From Endozoicomonas acroporae (GTDB lineage Bacteria; Pseudomonadota; Gammaproteobacteria; Pseudomonadales; Endozoicomonadaceae): a stretch of 40,240 bases of DNA. Shown here in pieces: positions 25,628-34,050 of this stretch. Numbering within the stretch: the stretch's first letter is position 1; each line of letters opens with the position of its first letter. Location: NCBI RefSeq assembly GCF_002864045.1, contig NZ_PJPV01000040.1, forward strand, positions 1 through 40,240, given 5' to 3'. The position numbers and the translations under genes are program-made. The notes beneath the pieces are model-generated. The model had not been told where the DNA came from and ran no database searches. It saw nothing but the letters and a program-made list of their open reading frames with translations.

Positions 25628-26866
25628 ATGTCTCAAACTGTTGAAGCCGATGTGGTGGTGATTGGCGGTGGTATTGCCGGTCTCTGGTTATTTCGCACCC
25701 TGAATACTCTGGGCTATCGAACCCTGTTGCTGGAGCAGAATGCTCTGGGCGGTGGTCAGACCATAAAATCCCAGGGCATTGTTCATGGCGGTACAAAATA
25801 CACGTTAACAGGTCAGTTAACCAATGCTTCCCAGGCCATTGCCGGTATGCCGGAGCGCTGGCGTAATGCCCTGGCTGGCAAGGGTGGGGAGGTGGATCCG
25901 GATCTCCGTTCGGCCCGTATTCTGTCTGAATACCACTATCTCTGGTCGCCAGGTGATATTGGCTCACGACTGACCTCTTTCTTTGCCAGCAAAGCGCTTC
26001 GTGGACGGGTTGATGCATTAACCAGTGAGCAGTTTCCAGCCATTTTCAAACATGATGGTTTCCGCGGAAAGGTATATCAGCTCAATGAAATTGTTCTGGA
26101 TATTGCCACCGTTACCCAGGCGCTGGTCAGTGGCCTGGAAGATAAAACGCTGAAAGTAGACTGGAGTGAGCAGGGTAATGCCCGGTTGTTAACCAATGCC
26201 AACGGTGAGATTGACGCTGTTGCCCTGGCGGATAGCAATGGTCAGACCACCCTGTTACAAGCCAAACGGTTTGTGCTGGCTGCGGGTGAAGGCGCTGAGG
26301 CGCTATTGAATACCTGGGGTGTCAGTCATCCAAAAATGCAGGTACGTCCCCTGCAGATGGTCATGGTTCGTCATTCCCATCCTGAACCTATCTACGCCCA
26401 TTGTCTTGGCACAACACCACTGCCGAGAATGACCATTACCAGCCATCCGGATGCCGATGGCAAGTGGGTCTGGTATCTCGGCGGAGGCATTGCGGAAGAT
26501 GGTGTCAAACAGTCTGCTGAAGAATTGATTGCCACGGCAAAAAAAGAGCTGAAAGCGCTGTTGCCCTGGGTAGACCTGAGCCAGGCTGAGTGGGACACCT
26601 TGCGGGTCAATCGTGCTGAGCCCAAACAGAGCCGCCTGCTTCGTCCGGATGCGGCATTTTGTCAGCCGGTGGCTAATGGTATTGTCACCTGGCCGACTAA
26701 GCTGGCACTGGCTCCTAACCTCTCTGATGAAGTGGTTCGTTTGCTGCAGGAGGATAATATTCGTCCAGCGACTGATAACAATTGCGATATGCCTGAAGGA
26801 TTTTCCCGGCCTGATATCTGTCCAAACTTCTGGCAGGGACATTTTGCACAAGGGAAGACATCATGA
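25628..26866 (+). CDS. FAD-dependent oxidoreductase (DAO family)
   Basis: The 412-residue soluble protein starts with a Rossmann dinucleotide motif VVVIGGGIAGLWLF and an acidic end of strand 2 (LLLEQ), the FAD-binding pattern of the D-amino-acid oxidase superfamily. GGGQTIKSQGIVHGG matches the flavin-contacting segment of glycerol-3-phosphate and 2-hydroxyglutarate oxidases. The C-terminal part is variable and the substrate is unknown. An in-frame TTG at 25616 is an alternative start, but the ATG at 25628 is preferred although its ribosome binding site is poor. The stop overlaps the next start (ATGA), so an aldo/keto reductase is translationally coupled. Confidence 0.88.
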   Translation: MSQTVEADVVVIGGGIAGLWLFRTLNTLGYRTLLLEQNALGGGQTIKSQGIVHGGTKYTLTGQLTNASQAIAGMPERWRNALAGKGGEVDPDLRSARILSEYHYLWSPGDIGSRLTSFFASKALRGRVDALTSEQFPAIFKHDGFRGKVYQLNEIVLDIATVTQALVSGLEDKTLKVDWSEQGNARLLTNANGEIDAVALADSNGQTTLLQAKRFVLAAGEGAEALLNTWGVSHPKMQVRPLQMVMVRHSHPEPIYAHCLGTTPLPRMTITSHPDADGKWVWYLGGGIAEDGVKQSAEELIATAKKELKALLPWVDLSQAEWDTLRVNRAEPKQSRLLRPDAAFCQPVANGIVTWPTKLALAPNLSDEVVRLLQEDNIRPATDNNCDMPEGFSRPDICPNFWQGHFAQGKTS

Positions 26867-27684
26867 GTCAGTGTCTTGTTAAAAAGCAGATAGCCGGTAC
26901 TGATCTTGAAGTGTCACCGCTGGGTTTCGGCACCGTTAAGTTTGGCCGGGATCAGGGCGTAAAGTACCCGGAACATTTTACGATTCCTGATGACCGTGAA
27001 ATGCTGGATCTGCTTACCCTGGCCCATACCCTGGGCATGAACCTGCTGGATACGGCTCCGGCCTACGGCACCAGCGAGGAACGCCTTGGTCAGTTGTTTG
27101 CCAAACATAAAGGGCTGCGTGAACAGTGGGTCATCTGCAGCAAGGTTGGTGAGGAGTTTGTCACTGTTGAAAATGGTCAGGGGGAGTCTTATTTTGATTT
27201 TTCTGAGCAGCATATCCGCTTCAGTGTCGAGCGGAGCCTGAAGCGCCTGAATACCGATGTGATTGAATTGCTGCTGGTGCATTCCAATGGTGATGATGTC
27301 AATATCATTGAGCAGACAGGTTGCCTGGAAGTGCTGGCTGATCTGAAAAAGGAGGGGAAAATCCTCGCTTCGGGTATGTCCTCCAAAACGGTTGCCGGTG
27401 GCATCCTGGCGCTGGAACATTCCGACGTTGCCATGGTGACCTATAACCTGAACGAACAGGGCGAAAAGCCGGTATTGGACTATGCGCTGGAACATGGCAA
27501 AGGCATCTTTATCAAGAAGGCCCTGGCCAGTGGTCATGCCTGCCTGTCAGGACAGGACCCCGTTCTGGAAAGTATGAAACTGGTGTTTTCACACTCGGCG
27601 GTTTCTTCAGCTATTGTTGGCACCATCAATCCTGCCCATATGCGACAGAATGTGGAGGCGTACCTGAAAGCCAGTGGGATTTAA
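26863..27684 (+). CDS. Aldo/keto reductase
   Basis: This is an NAD(P)H-dependent carbonyl reductase of the (beta/alpha)8 AKR superfamily. The 273-residue protein keeps the catalytic tetrad: D63 and Y68 in LLDTAPAYGTSEERLG, K94 in VICSKVG, and H140 in LLLVHSNG. Its start overlaps the stop of the FAD oxidoreductase by 4 bases and has AGGGAAGA upstream, so the two are made together. They may act in sequence on one alcohol/carbonyl substrate (inference). Confidence 0.9.
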   Translation: MSQCLVKKQIAGTDLEVSPLGFGTVKFGRDQGVKYPEHFTIPDDREMLDLLTLAHTLGMNLLDTAPAYGTSEERLGQLFAKHKGLREQWVICSKVGEEFVTVENGQGESYFDFSEQHIRFSVERSLKRLNTDVIELLLVHSNGDDVNIIEQTGCLEVLADLKKEGKILASGMSSKTVAGGILALEHSDVAMVTYNLNEQGEKPVLDYALEHGKGIFIKKALASGHACLSGQDPVLESMKLVFSHSAVSSAIVGTINPAHMRQNVEAYLKASGI

Positions 27685-27792
27685 GCTGGTTCGGGGGCTT
27701 CTAACTATTTATAGGAGAGGCTCCCATGAATAAAGGATATGGTTTAAATAATTTTCTTTTATGATTTTTTGAAATAAAAAACAAACAAAAAT

Positions 27793-27821
27793 TTGACGAA
27801 CTCACTTTTTGGTTATTTACT
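27793..27821 (+). promoter_or_regulatory. Candidate sigma-70 promoter of fleQ
   Basis: TTGACG and TTTACT are separated by 17 bases in the AT-rich 218-base gap upstream of fleQ, giving a leader of about 75 bases. Confidence 0.45.
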
Positions 27822-27902
27822 GAAATAATAAGAAGTAATTTAATTTCGAAAATTTGTATCTACGCTGTAAAAAATTAATCGGATGACAAGGATCGTCGTC
27901 TT

Positions 27903-29366
27903 ATGGAAACAGCTGAGCAGGTACTCATCATTGAAGACGCGGAGCAGCGTCGGCATGACTTCAGCACTATTTTGCAGTTTATGGGCTATCACACCGTGGC
28001 TATCAGTGCAGCCTACTGGGAAGATGCCGTTAGTGCTTATCCCCCGGAAACCTTCAGTGCCTTATTTCTAGGTGATTTTTTACAGGCAGAAAGCTCCCTG
28101 CAGGGAATGCTTTCCAGAGTCCAGGGCTGGTGTGGTGGCGTTCCGGTTATCCGGATTGCGGAGTCACTGCCAGACAATCTGTCGTTAGCACTGGCCAGGC
28201 AAATCATTGCACGGGTTGACTGGCCATGCAGCAAGCCGCAACTTTTATCCAGTTTGCATTATGGTCAGGTCTACCGTGAGCAGTGGCGTCAGGCACACCA
28301 GACTGGCTACAACCAGCAGGTACAATTGTTCCGTGGACTGGTTGGCAAGAGTGAGCGTATCCGGAAAGTTCGGGCCGCCATGGCCCAGGTGGCGGATCGG
28401 GACGTCAATGTTTTGATCACCGGTGAGTCCGGCACCGGCAAAGAAGTGGTTGCCCGCAATCTTCATGAGCATTCCTATCGCAGAAGTGCGCCATTTGTTC
28501 CGGTCAATTGCGGTGCTATCCCCACTGATCTGTTAGAAAGTGAGCTCTTTGGCCATGAAAAGGGGGCTTTCACCGGTGCTGTGACCAGTCGCAAGGGACG
28601 GTTCGAGCTGGCCCAGGGTGGCACACTGTTTCTTGACGAAATAGGTGATATGCCTCTGCACATGCAGGTCAAGTTGCTCAGGGTTCTGCAGGAGAGAACC
28701 TTCGAACGGGTTGGTGGAACAGAGCCTATTGAGGTGGATGTTCGAATTATTGCTGCAACCCATAAGAATCTTGAAAGTATGATCACTGAGGGAAGCTTCA
28801 GAGAAGATCTTTATTACCGTTTGAATGTATTTCCCATTGAGATGCCTTCGTTGAAAGAGCGGCCTGAAGATATTCCGCTGATGATTAATGAGCTGACCCA
28901 TAATATGGAAAAGCAGGCCAGGGGATCAATCCGACTCAGTTCCGCGGCAATATTATCGCTTTGTCGGCATGACTGGCCGGGTAACGTCCGGGAAATGGCC
29001 AATCTTCTGGAGCGCCTGGCGATTATGTATCCCTATGGGGTTATTGGTGTTCAGGATCTGCCAGAAAGTTTTTGTCATCTCGATTTGATCAGCCAGGAAG
29101 ATGATGGTGTGGCTGATTTATTTCCAGACAGTATCCAGCCAGCCGGTGCTGCTACTTCGGAAGACCTTGCGGTACTGCCGGTAGGAGGGTTGAACCTTAA
29201 GGAATATCTGACCCGACTGGAAAAGAGTTTGATTCAGCAGGCACTGAGTGACTGTAATAGTGTTGTTGCCAGGGCAGCAGACAAGTTGCAGATTCGGCGA
29301 ACGACCCTGGTGGAAAAAATGCGCAAGTATGGTCTGCAGAGATATGAGGATTCTGTGAAAACCTGA
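27903..29366 (+). CDS. fleQ: Sigma-54-dependent flagellar master regulator FleQ
   Basis: FleQ (FlrA in Vibrio) activates sigma-54 flagellar promoters and, in Pseudomonas, controls matrix genes in response to c-di-GMP. The 487-residue protein has a degenerate receiver-like N-terminal domain (1-125). A central AAA+ domain follows with Walker A GESGTGKE at 174-181, the sigma-54 contact loop GAFTGA at 221-226 and Walker B LFLDEIGD at 242-249. A Fis-type helix-turn-helix ends it (about 450-480, [18 protein letters not shown]). Similarity to Pseudomonas FleQ is strong through the AAA+ domain. AAGGA lies about 10 bases before the ATG. It has its own terminator and is 590 bases from fleN. Confidence 0.94.
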   Translation: METAEQVLIIEDAEQRRHDFSTILQFMGYHTVAISAAYWEDAVSAYPPETFSALFLGDFLQAESSLQGMLSRVQGWCGGVPVIRIAESLPDNLSLALARQIIARVDWPCSKPQLLSSLHYGQVYREQWRQAHQTGYNQQVQLFRGLVGKSERIRKVRAAMAQVADRDVNVLITGESGTGKEVVARNLHEHSYRRSAPFVPVNCGAIPTDLLESELFGHEKGAFTGAVTSRKGRFELAQGGTLFLDEIGDMPLHMQVKLLRVLQERTFERVGGTEPIEVDVRIIAATHKNLESMITEGSFREDLYYRLNVFPIEMPSLKERPEDIPLMINELTHNMEKQARGSIRLSSAAILSLCRHDWPGNVREMANLLERLAIMYPYGVIGVQDLPESFCHLDLISQEDDGVADLFPDSIQPAGAATSEDLAVLPVGGLNLKEYLTRLEKSLIQQALSDCNSVVARAADKLQIRRTTLVEKMRKYGLQRYEDSVKT

Positions 29367-29381
29367 TATTCAGTGGTGCAG

Positions 29382-29414
29382 AAAAAATGGCTACATATTT
29401 TGTAGCCATTTTTT
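29382..29414. terminator. Terminator after fleQ (bidirectional)
   Basis: A 14-bp stem (AAAAAATGGCTACA / TGTAGCCATTTTTT) with a 5-base loop lies 15 bases after the fleQ stop. Both flanks are A/T runs, so it can end transcripts from either side. Confidence 0.92.
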
Positions 29415-29652
29415 TTGCTAACAGATTCATTCTCGGATTTACTGAATTGCTGCTTTACGGTTTTTGTTTCTGAATTGTTCTGTTGTACTTCGACTCCCTT
29501 CTTCTTCTTGCTGCTCCACTGTTCGATAATTGTTGCTGATTGGTTTGCAGGTAATCCTTTATTTGCATATTTAATGAATGCGCTAATCGACATTATGTCA
29601 CGATCTGGTTTTTTTCTTCCCTGTTTTGTCGGTCAAATGCTGCCATTTTTGC

Positions 29653-29676
29653 GTCACTATAAAGTGACACTGTCAA
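29653..29676. promoter_or_regulatory. Dyad cluster upstream of fleN
   Basis: GTCACT-ATAA-AGTGAC is a perfect 16-base dyad, overlapped by a second palindrome TGACACTGTCA. The outer GTCA...TGAC arms recall the FleQ consensus of Pseudomonas (GTCANTAAATTGAC), but the spacer is 2 bases longer. FleQ binding is therefore only a suggestion. Confidence 0.4.
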
Positions 29677-29876
29677 ATAACTATCTTTTTAGAAAGTTCA
29701 AAAAAGTGTTCAAGATATTTTCTAAGCAACCGAAAATTAATCTATGTCAAAAAAATAGCGAAATGAAATCGGTGTTGTTTTAGAAAGTTGTTAAAAAACA
29801 GGTGGTTGTGTTTTTTTATTTTTCTTTATGTATTTTTTTGGGGTTTGGTAGCTGTTTTTATTTTTCAAATCAAAGT

Positions 29877-29891
29877 TGGCATGTTCATTGA
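29877..29891 (+). promoter_or_regulatory. Weak sigma-54-like promoter upstream of fleN
   Basis: TGGCATGTTCATTGA keeps the GG and ten-base spacing of sigma-54 promoters, but the -12 GC is GA. It is 65 bases before the fleN ATG, next to a gene for a sigma-54 activator. Confidence 0.3.
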
Positions 29892-29955
29892 TATGTATAT
29901 TTTGTCGTTTTTCTATATGCATTTTCTGAGCAATTGAAAAATTAAAGTGAGAACG

Positions 29956-30813
29956 ATGGCGCAAGCAAAGAAAAGAGTGATTGCGGTTTCAGGATGTAAA
30001 GGAGGTGTCGGTAAAACCGTAGTTGCAGTAAACCTTGCCCTGGCGATGGCAAAGCTGGGTCAGCGTGTCGTTTTGATGGATGGTAATCTTTCTGTACCAG
30101 ATGTTGAGTTCACCCTCGGGATGAATGAAGAAGGTTTAAAAGAACAATTGTCGTCTGATTTTATTTTTTCATCTCCTGCTGAAGATGAGCTCGCGACTGA
30201 GAGCTCGGGCGATCAGCAGAAAGGACTGTTGGATGGTCCGTCGGGTGTAAGGGTATTTACACCGACTGCTCAGGGAGACTGGAAAGACAGTATTCAAATT
30301 ATTCAGGCAGTAGAATTGATTCAGGACATGGATGATCTTGCGTCAGATCTGGATACTTTGATTATTGATACGGCTCCGGGCCTGGCCCCGGATAATGTAA
30401 CTCTCATTCAGGCGGCAACAGAGGTGGTCGTTGTCGTCAGTCAGGAAGACGTGTCTGTTATTGATGCTGTTCGACAGATAAGGCTTCTGTATCGGGTTTT
30501 CAATGTTCACCAGTTTTATATTGTTGTTAATCTGGTGAGCAGCAGAAGAGGCGGTGCTAAACAGTTTGAGAAATTACAGGAGTATCTGAAAGACGACAAA
30601 CAGATAGTTTTAAGCTATCTGGGGGCAATTCCACATGATAAGGCTGTAAGTGAAGCGGTATTACAGCAGTCGGCACTGTTGACTGTCAGTAACGATTGTC
30701 GGGCTGCAAGAGCGTTTCACAGAATTGGACATCAGCTAGCAAAATTACCGGTGCCTGAGCCAAAAGGTCGTATAGAATTCTTTTTGCCTGGTAGGATCAA
30801 GGAGAGGATCTAA
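29956..30813 (+). CDS. fleN: MinD-like flagellar number regulator FleN/FlhG
   Basis: FleN/FlhG is a MinD-type ATPase that binds FleQ and limits flagellar number. From the ATG at 29956 the protein is 285 residues; an in-frame GTG at 29947 lacks a ribosome binding site. The deviant Walker A is CKGGVGKT at 14-21, switch I begins at D42 (MDGNL, where relatives usually have MDADL) and switch II is IIDTAPG at 136-142. The loop around 60-95 is longer and more acidic than usual. The C-terminal membrane-targeting region may be weak (GRIEFFLPGRIKERI). fliA follows by 2 bases, but flhF, normally just upstream, is absent. Confidence 0.87.
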   Translation: MAQAKKRVIAVSGCKGGVGKTVVAVNLALAMAKLGQRVVLMDGNLSVPDVEFTLGMNEEGLKEQLSSDFIFSSPAEDELATESSGDQQKGLLDGPSGVRVFTPTAQGDWKDSIQIIQAVELIQDMDDLASDLDTLIIDTAPGLAPDNVTLIQAATEVVVVVSQEDVSVIDAVRQIRLLYRVFNVHQFYIVVNLVSSRRGGAKQFEKLQEYLKDDKQIVLSYLGAIPHDKAVSEAVLQQSALLTVSNDCRAARAFHRIGHQLAKLPVPEPKGRIEFFLPGRIKERI

Positions 30814-30815
30814 TC

Positions 30816-31553
30816 ATGACAGAGACAGCACAGGACGTGCAAACCAAGTCGGCACAAAAAACGACACTGAACATGGAAGAGATGGTGATAAAACATCGCT
30901 CATTGGTAAAAAGAATTGCCAATCATCTCGCCGCAAGAATGCCCGCCAGTGTTCAGATTGATGATCTGGTCCAGTCAGGAATGATTGGGTTGCTTGAAGC
31001 AGCTTCAAAATATGATGCATCCAAAGGTGCCAGTTTTGAAACGTTTGCCGGTATTCGAATTCGTGGCGCAATGCTGGATGAAATTCGAAAAGGGGACTGG
31101 GGGCCAAGATCAGTATATCGCAACAGTCGTCGTATTACTGAAGCGGTCCAGGTTGTTGAAGCGAAACTGGGAAGAGATGCCCGGGATTCTGAAGTCGCCA
31201 AAGAGCTTGATGTGAAAATTGATGAGTATTACACCATTCTGAGTGATTTAAGAGGGTGTCGTCTTTTTAGTTATGAAGAGTTGTTTGACAGTGAAGAATC
31301 AAGAATGCAGGCTCGCTCAGGAGACAGGGGGCCCTCAGCAGATATTCAGGAAGAAAAATTTAAAACAGCACTGATTGAAGCCATTGATAAACTGCCTGAA
31401 AGAGAAAAGCTGGTATTGATGCTTTATTATGATGAAGAGATGAATCTGAAAGAGATTGGTAAAGTGTTAGGGGTCAGTGAATCAAGAGTCAGCCAAATTC
31501 ATTCTCAGGCTGCACTGCGTTTAAGGTCACGGTTGCAAAACTGGCTGAGTTAA
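30816..31553 (+). CDS. fliA: Flagellar sigma factor FliA (sigma-28)
   Basis: This sigma factor directs late flagellar and chemotaxis transcription. The 245 residues cover region 2 (IDDLVQSGMIGLLEAASKYD and SFETFAGIRIRGAMLDEIR), region 3 and region 4, with the helix-turn-helix near the end (LKEIGKVLGVSESRVSQIHS). All three regions look intact. AAGGAGAGG lies about 8 bases before the ATG. It is co-transcribed with fleN (2-base gap). The cheY-cheZ-cheA-cheB genes that follow fliA in Pseudomonas are missing. Confidence 0.94.
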   Translation: MTETAQDVQTKSAQKTTLNMEEMVIKHRSLVKRIANHLAARMPASVQIDDLVQSGMIGLLEAASKYDASKGASFETFAGIRIRGAMLDEIRKGDWGPRSVYRNSRRITEAVQVVEAKLGRDARDSEVAKELDVKIDEYYTILSDLRGCRLFSYEELFDSEESRMQARSGDRGPSADIQEEKFKTALIEAIDKLPEREKLVLMLYYDEEMNLKEIGKVLGVSESRVSQIHSQAALRLRSRLQNWLS

Positions 31554-31795
31554 CGTCTCAGCCACACCGTTTTAACAGGGCAGTGACGAAATATGGTCAA
31601 GCGTCGGGAAAAGGGGCGTTTTCTTTTTTGATTTTGACAGCGTTCAGTTGAGTTGATCTATTTTCAGAAATATATGCCGGTTATATGCTGCATAGCTTTG
31701 AACATTTTATTTTTAGTTTCTTATTGTTCCAAGTGAGTGGGTCTTAGCTCCATATACTTCTTTTATTAAGTTGTTTAATAACGGACCTGCATAAT

Positions 31796-32257
31796 ATGAA
31801 ATGGACTTCTATCTCGGCCGCCATTCTGTTGTCGGCACTCTCCTTTATTCTTCCGGCTCAGGAAGAAGCACCAGAAGAAATTAATGGTGTGATTACCATC
31901 AATACCCACCAGGCAAAACGCCTTCATGATATTGGCGCGCTCTTTATCGATGTGCGTCCCTATCAACAGTGGCAATATGGACACGTAGACGGATCTCACA
32001 GCCTTGATCTAAGGGGTGGGTTTCGTCAGCTGCTGGTTCCGGGGGTTCTGGAAAAAGAGACCCCTATCGTGATCTACGGTAACAGTACATACCATATGAG
32101 AGGGGCCATTGGCAGTTATCTGGCCGCATTATGGGGTTATGAACGGGTGTTTTTTCTCAGGGACGGTTATTACTCCTGGTTAGCCCTGGATTATCCGGTG
32201 ACATTGAAGTCTGATGTTGTGGGTGAGTCCTACACCACAGGGGTTATGGCGCAGTAA
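31796..32257 (+). CDS. Exported rhodanese-like protein lacking the catalytic cysteine
   Basis: The 153-residue protein has a signal peptide (hydrophobic residues 6-20) and one rhodanese domain. The start of the domain is typical: ALFIDVRPYQQWQYGHVDGS at 48-67. In the active-site loop, where rhodaneses have a Cys after the fourth strand, the sequence is IVIYGNSTYHMRGA, with Gly at position 95. The protein has no Cys at all, so sulfur transfer is excluded and a binding role is more likely. Its position just before the ccm operon may be meaningful but is not proof. Spacing to ccmA is about 290 bases. Confidence 0.85.
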   Translation: MKWTSISAAILLSALSFILPAQEEAPEEINGVITINTHQAKRLHDIGALFIDVRPYQQWQYGHVDGSHSLDLRGGFRQLLVPGVLEKETPIVIYGNSTYHMRGAIGSYLAALWGYERVFFLRDGYYSWLALDYPVTLKSDVVGESYTTGVMAQ

Positions 32258-32422
32258 CAACGCCTTGATCCTTGCAAATACTTTCCTTCTGTACCCGTTT
32301 TCAAATGCCCTCTATCTTTACTTTCTCTAATGGGAGTGAAGATCGGTATGCTCTGAGACCTTTCCGGGCTTCTTCAATACTTGTAATGAACACTATTTAC
32401 CCCCGCAGTCAGTAAAATTTCC

Positions 32423-32431
32423 TGATATAAT
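32423..32431 (+). promoter_or_regulatory. Extended -10 promoter of the ccm operon
   Basis: TGATATAAT is a perfect extended -10 (TGnTATAAT), 118 bases upstream of the proposed ccmA start. The rest of the 32258-32548 gap shows no gene. Confidence 0.6.
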
Positions 32432-32548
32432 CGCCAACCAACGCTATATAGGGACATCTTGGAAAGCAGGGCTTTTCATTGCTCATGGCTGTGCTGCTTT
32501 GCGAATCAGGGTCTCGGCGATACACGCTTTTGGATTCAGGAGTTCGCT

Positions 32549-33217
32549 TTGCTTAATGTGGTTCAGTTGAGCTGTGAGCGGGACGACAGGCTGCTGTTCA
32601 GTAACCTGTCCTTTCAGCTTGGTAGTGGAGAAATACTCCAGATTGAGGGGCGCAACGGTGCTGGTAAAACATCGCTGCTTCGCATCATTGCTGGCTTTTC
32701 ATCCAGTTTGAGTGGCGATATTTTCTGGAACGACCAGCCTTTATCGGCAGTGTATGCTGACTTTCGTCTTGACTGTTTTTTTCTTGGCCATAAACCAGGG
32801 CTGAAACTGGATCTGACGCCTCTTGAAAATCTTGTCTGGCGAGCCAGACTGGCCAATACCATCATCAATCGGGAAGTATTGCTCGCTGCCCTTGATCGGG
32901 TCCAGCTTGCCGGTTATGAAGATATTCCCTGTAGCCATCTATCCGCCGGGCAGTTAAGGCGGGTGGCGTTTGCCGGGTTGATTGCCAGCCCGGCACGGCT
33001 CTGGATTCTCGATGAACCATTCACTGCGATTGATATTGAAGGTGTCTCCTGGCTGGAGAGACTTTTTGATGAGCACACCCATCAGGGAGGTATGGTGCTG
33101 GTTACCAGCCATCAACCCTTGAATGATCGTCAGGGAAAACTGCGTAAGTTGAATGTGGAGCACTTTGGCGAAGAAAGGAGTGTTGATGGTGAGAGGGGGC
33201 AAGATGTCCAGGGTTGA
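32549..33217 (+). CDS. ccmA: Cytochrome c maturation ABC ATPase CcmA
   Basis: CcmA is the ATPase of the CcmABCD complex that releases holo-CcmE (heme chaperone) for cytochrome c maturation. A TTG at 32549 is chosen as start: AGGAG lies 6 bases before it, and it gives the family N-terminus LLNVVQLSCERDDR. The frame is open further back to 32459, but that part is not CcmA-like. From this start the protein is 222 residues, with Walker A GRNGAGKT near 33-41, signature LSAGQLRRVA near 130-139 and Walker B LWILDEP near 151-157. ccmB overlaps its 3' end. Confidence 0.93.
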   Translation: MLNVVQLSCERDDRLLFSNLSFQLGSGEILQIEGRNGAGKTSLLRIIAGFSSSLSGDIFWNDQPLSAVYADFRLDCFFLGHKPGLKLDLTPLENLVWRARLANTIINREVLLAALDRVQLAGYEDIPCSHLSAGQLRRVAFAGLIASPARLWILDEPFTAIDIEGVSWLERLFDEHTHQGGMVLVTSHQPLNDRQGKLRKLNVEHFGEERSVDGERGQDVQG

Positions 33218-33902
33218 CCAGCCATCCATGCGCGGTTTCTCAGCCTGCCTGGCCCTGATTCGCCGGGACCTGACGCTCACGTTCCGGTCACCCGGTCAGG
33301 CCATTAATCCCATGGCGTTCTTTCTGATGGTGGCTACTTTATTTCCCCTTGGGATTGCGCCGGATCGGGAGGTGTTGTCAGAACTGGCAGCAGGCATTAT
33401 CTGGATTGGTGCTCTACTGGCTGTTTTGCTGTCGCTGGACTCATTGTTTAAAAGCGACCAGGACGACGGGGCGTTGGACCAATTACTGATGTCGCCACAT
33501 CCGCTGCCCTTACTGGTATTGGCCAAGGTGTTCAGTCACTGGTTAACCAGCGGTTTTTGTTTAACACTAATGGCACCATTGCTGGCCATTATGTTGCATC
33601 TGCCATCTGAAGCTTTTTCTCCTCTTATGATGACGCTGTTATTGGGAACACCAGTACTCAGTCTGGCAGGAGCCATCGGTGCTGCCTTAACGGTAAAAGT
33701 CCAACGTGGCGGCGTGTTGCTGACCCTGCTTTCGTTACCGCTTTACATACCGGTGCTGATTTTTGCCACAGGGGCCGTTAGTGCTGCAATGCAAAACATG
33801 CCGTATACAGGTCATATTCTCTGGTTGTCTGTGTTCCTGATACTTGGGATATGTCTGGCACCACTGGCGATTGCCGGGGCATTAAGGGTAATTAATGAGT
33901 AA
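33186..33902 (+). CDS. ccmB: Heme exporter membrane subunit CcmB
   Basis: CcmB is a six-helix membrane partner of CcmA in the CcmABCD complex. The start at 33186 has AAGGAG with 6 bases spacing; 33204 is an alternative. Conserved features are RDLTLTFRSPGQAINPMAFF near the N-terminus and DQDDGALDQLLMSP in the cytoplasmic loop, the region that contacts CcmA. The gene overlaps the end of ccmA. After it come 148 bases before ccmC, unusual in an otherwise overlapping operon; the gap has no gene. Confidence 0.93.
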   Translation: MVRGGKMSRVDQPSMRGFSACLALIRRDLTLTFRSPGQAINPMAFFLMVATLFPLGIAPDREVLSELAAGIIWIGALLAVLLSLDSLFKSDQDDGALDQLLMSPHPLPLLVLAKVFSHWLTSGFCLTLMAPLLAIMLHLPSEAFSPLMMTLLLGTPVLSLAGAIGAALTVKVQRGGVLLTLLSLPLYIPVLIFATGAVSAAMQNMPYTGHILWLSVFLILGICLAPLAIAGALRVINE

Positions 33903-34050
33903 TGAATATGTTTCAGTATACGGTAAAGAGACGTGTCTTTATTCAGGCAATTTCTTGAAAAGTGGAGAGATTTCCAGCACTCTCTGCCTGCAGAGAATCC
34001 CTGCAAAATCAGGTCGCATTGGTGGCGGCCTCAGTAAGTAGAACAAGAGT

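Larger units (their letters stand above)
29415..29955. other. AT-rich gap between fleQ and fleN
   Basis: The gap holds no convincing intact gene. On the minus strand, 29415-29640 has a protein-like stretch (GRKKPDRDIMSISAFIKY, then ANKGLPANQSATIIEQW) with a lysine-rich tail ending near the bidirectional terminator. Two frames must be joined to give a good start, so it may be a decayed small gene. On the plus strand the open frame at 29415-29783 is a Phe/Cys/Leu-rich antisense shadow. A GTCAC/GTGAC dyad and a sigma-54-like site are listed separately. Base composition is much more AT-rich than the flanking genes. Confidence 0.5.

Noticed and set aside
29415..29783. 122-residue plus-strand open frame after fleQ
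   Set aside because: It is Phe/Cys/Leu-rich with no ribosome binding site, in AT-rich DNA opposite a better reading.
31554..31795. Sigma-28 promoter before the rhodanese-like gene
   Set aside because: GCCGGTTAT at about 31677 resembles a -10, but there is no TAAA-type -35 at the right spacing.
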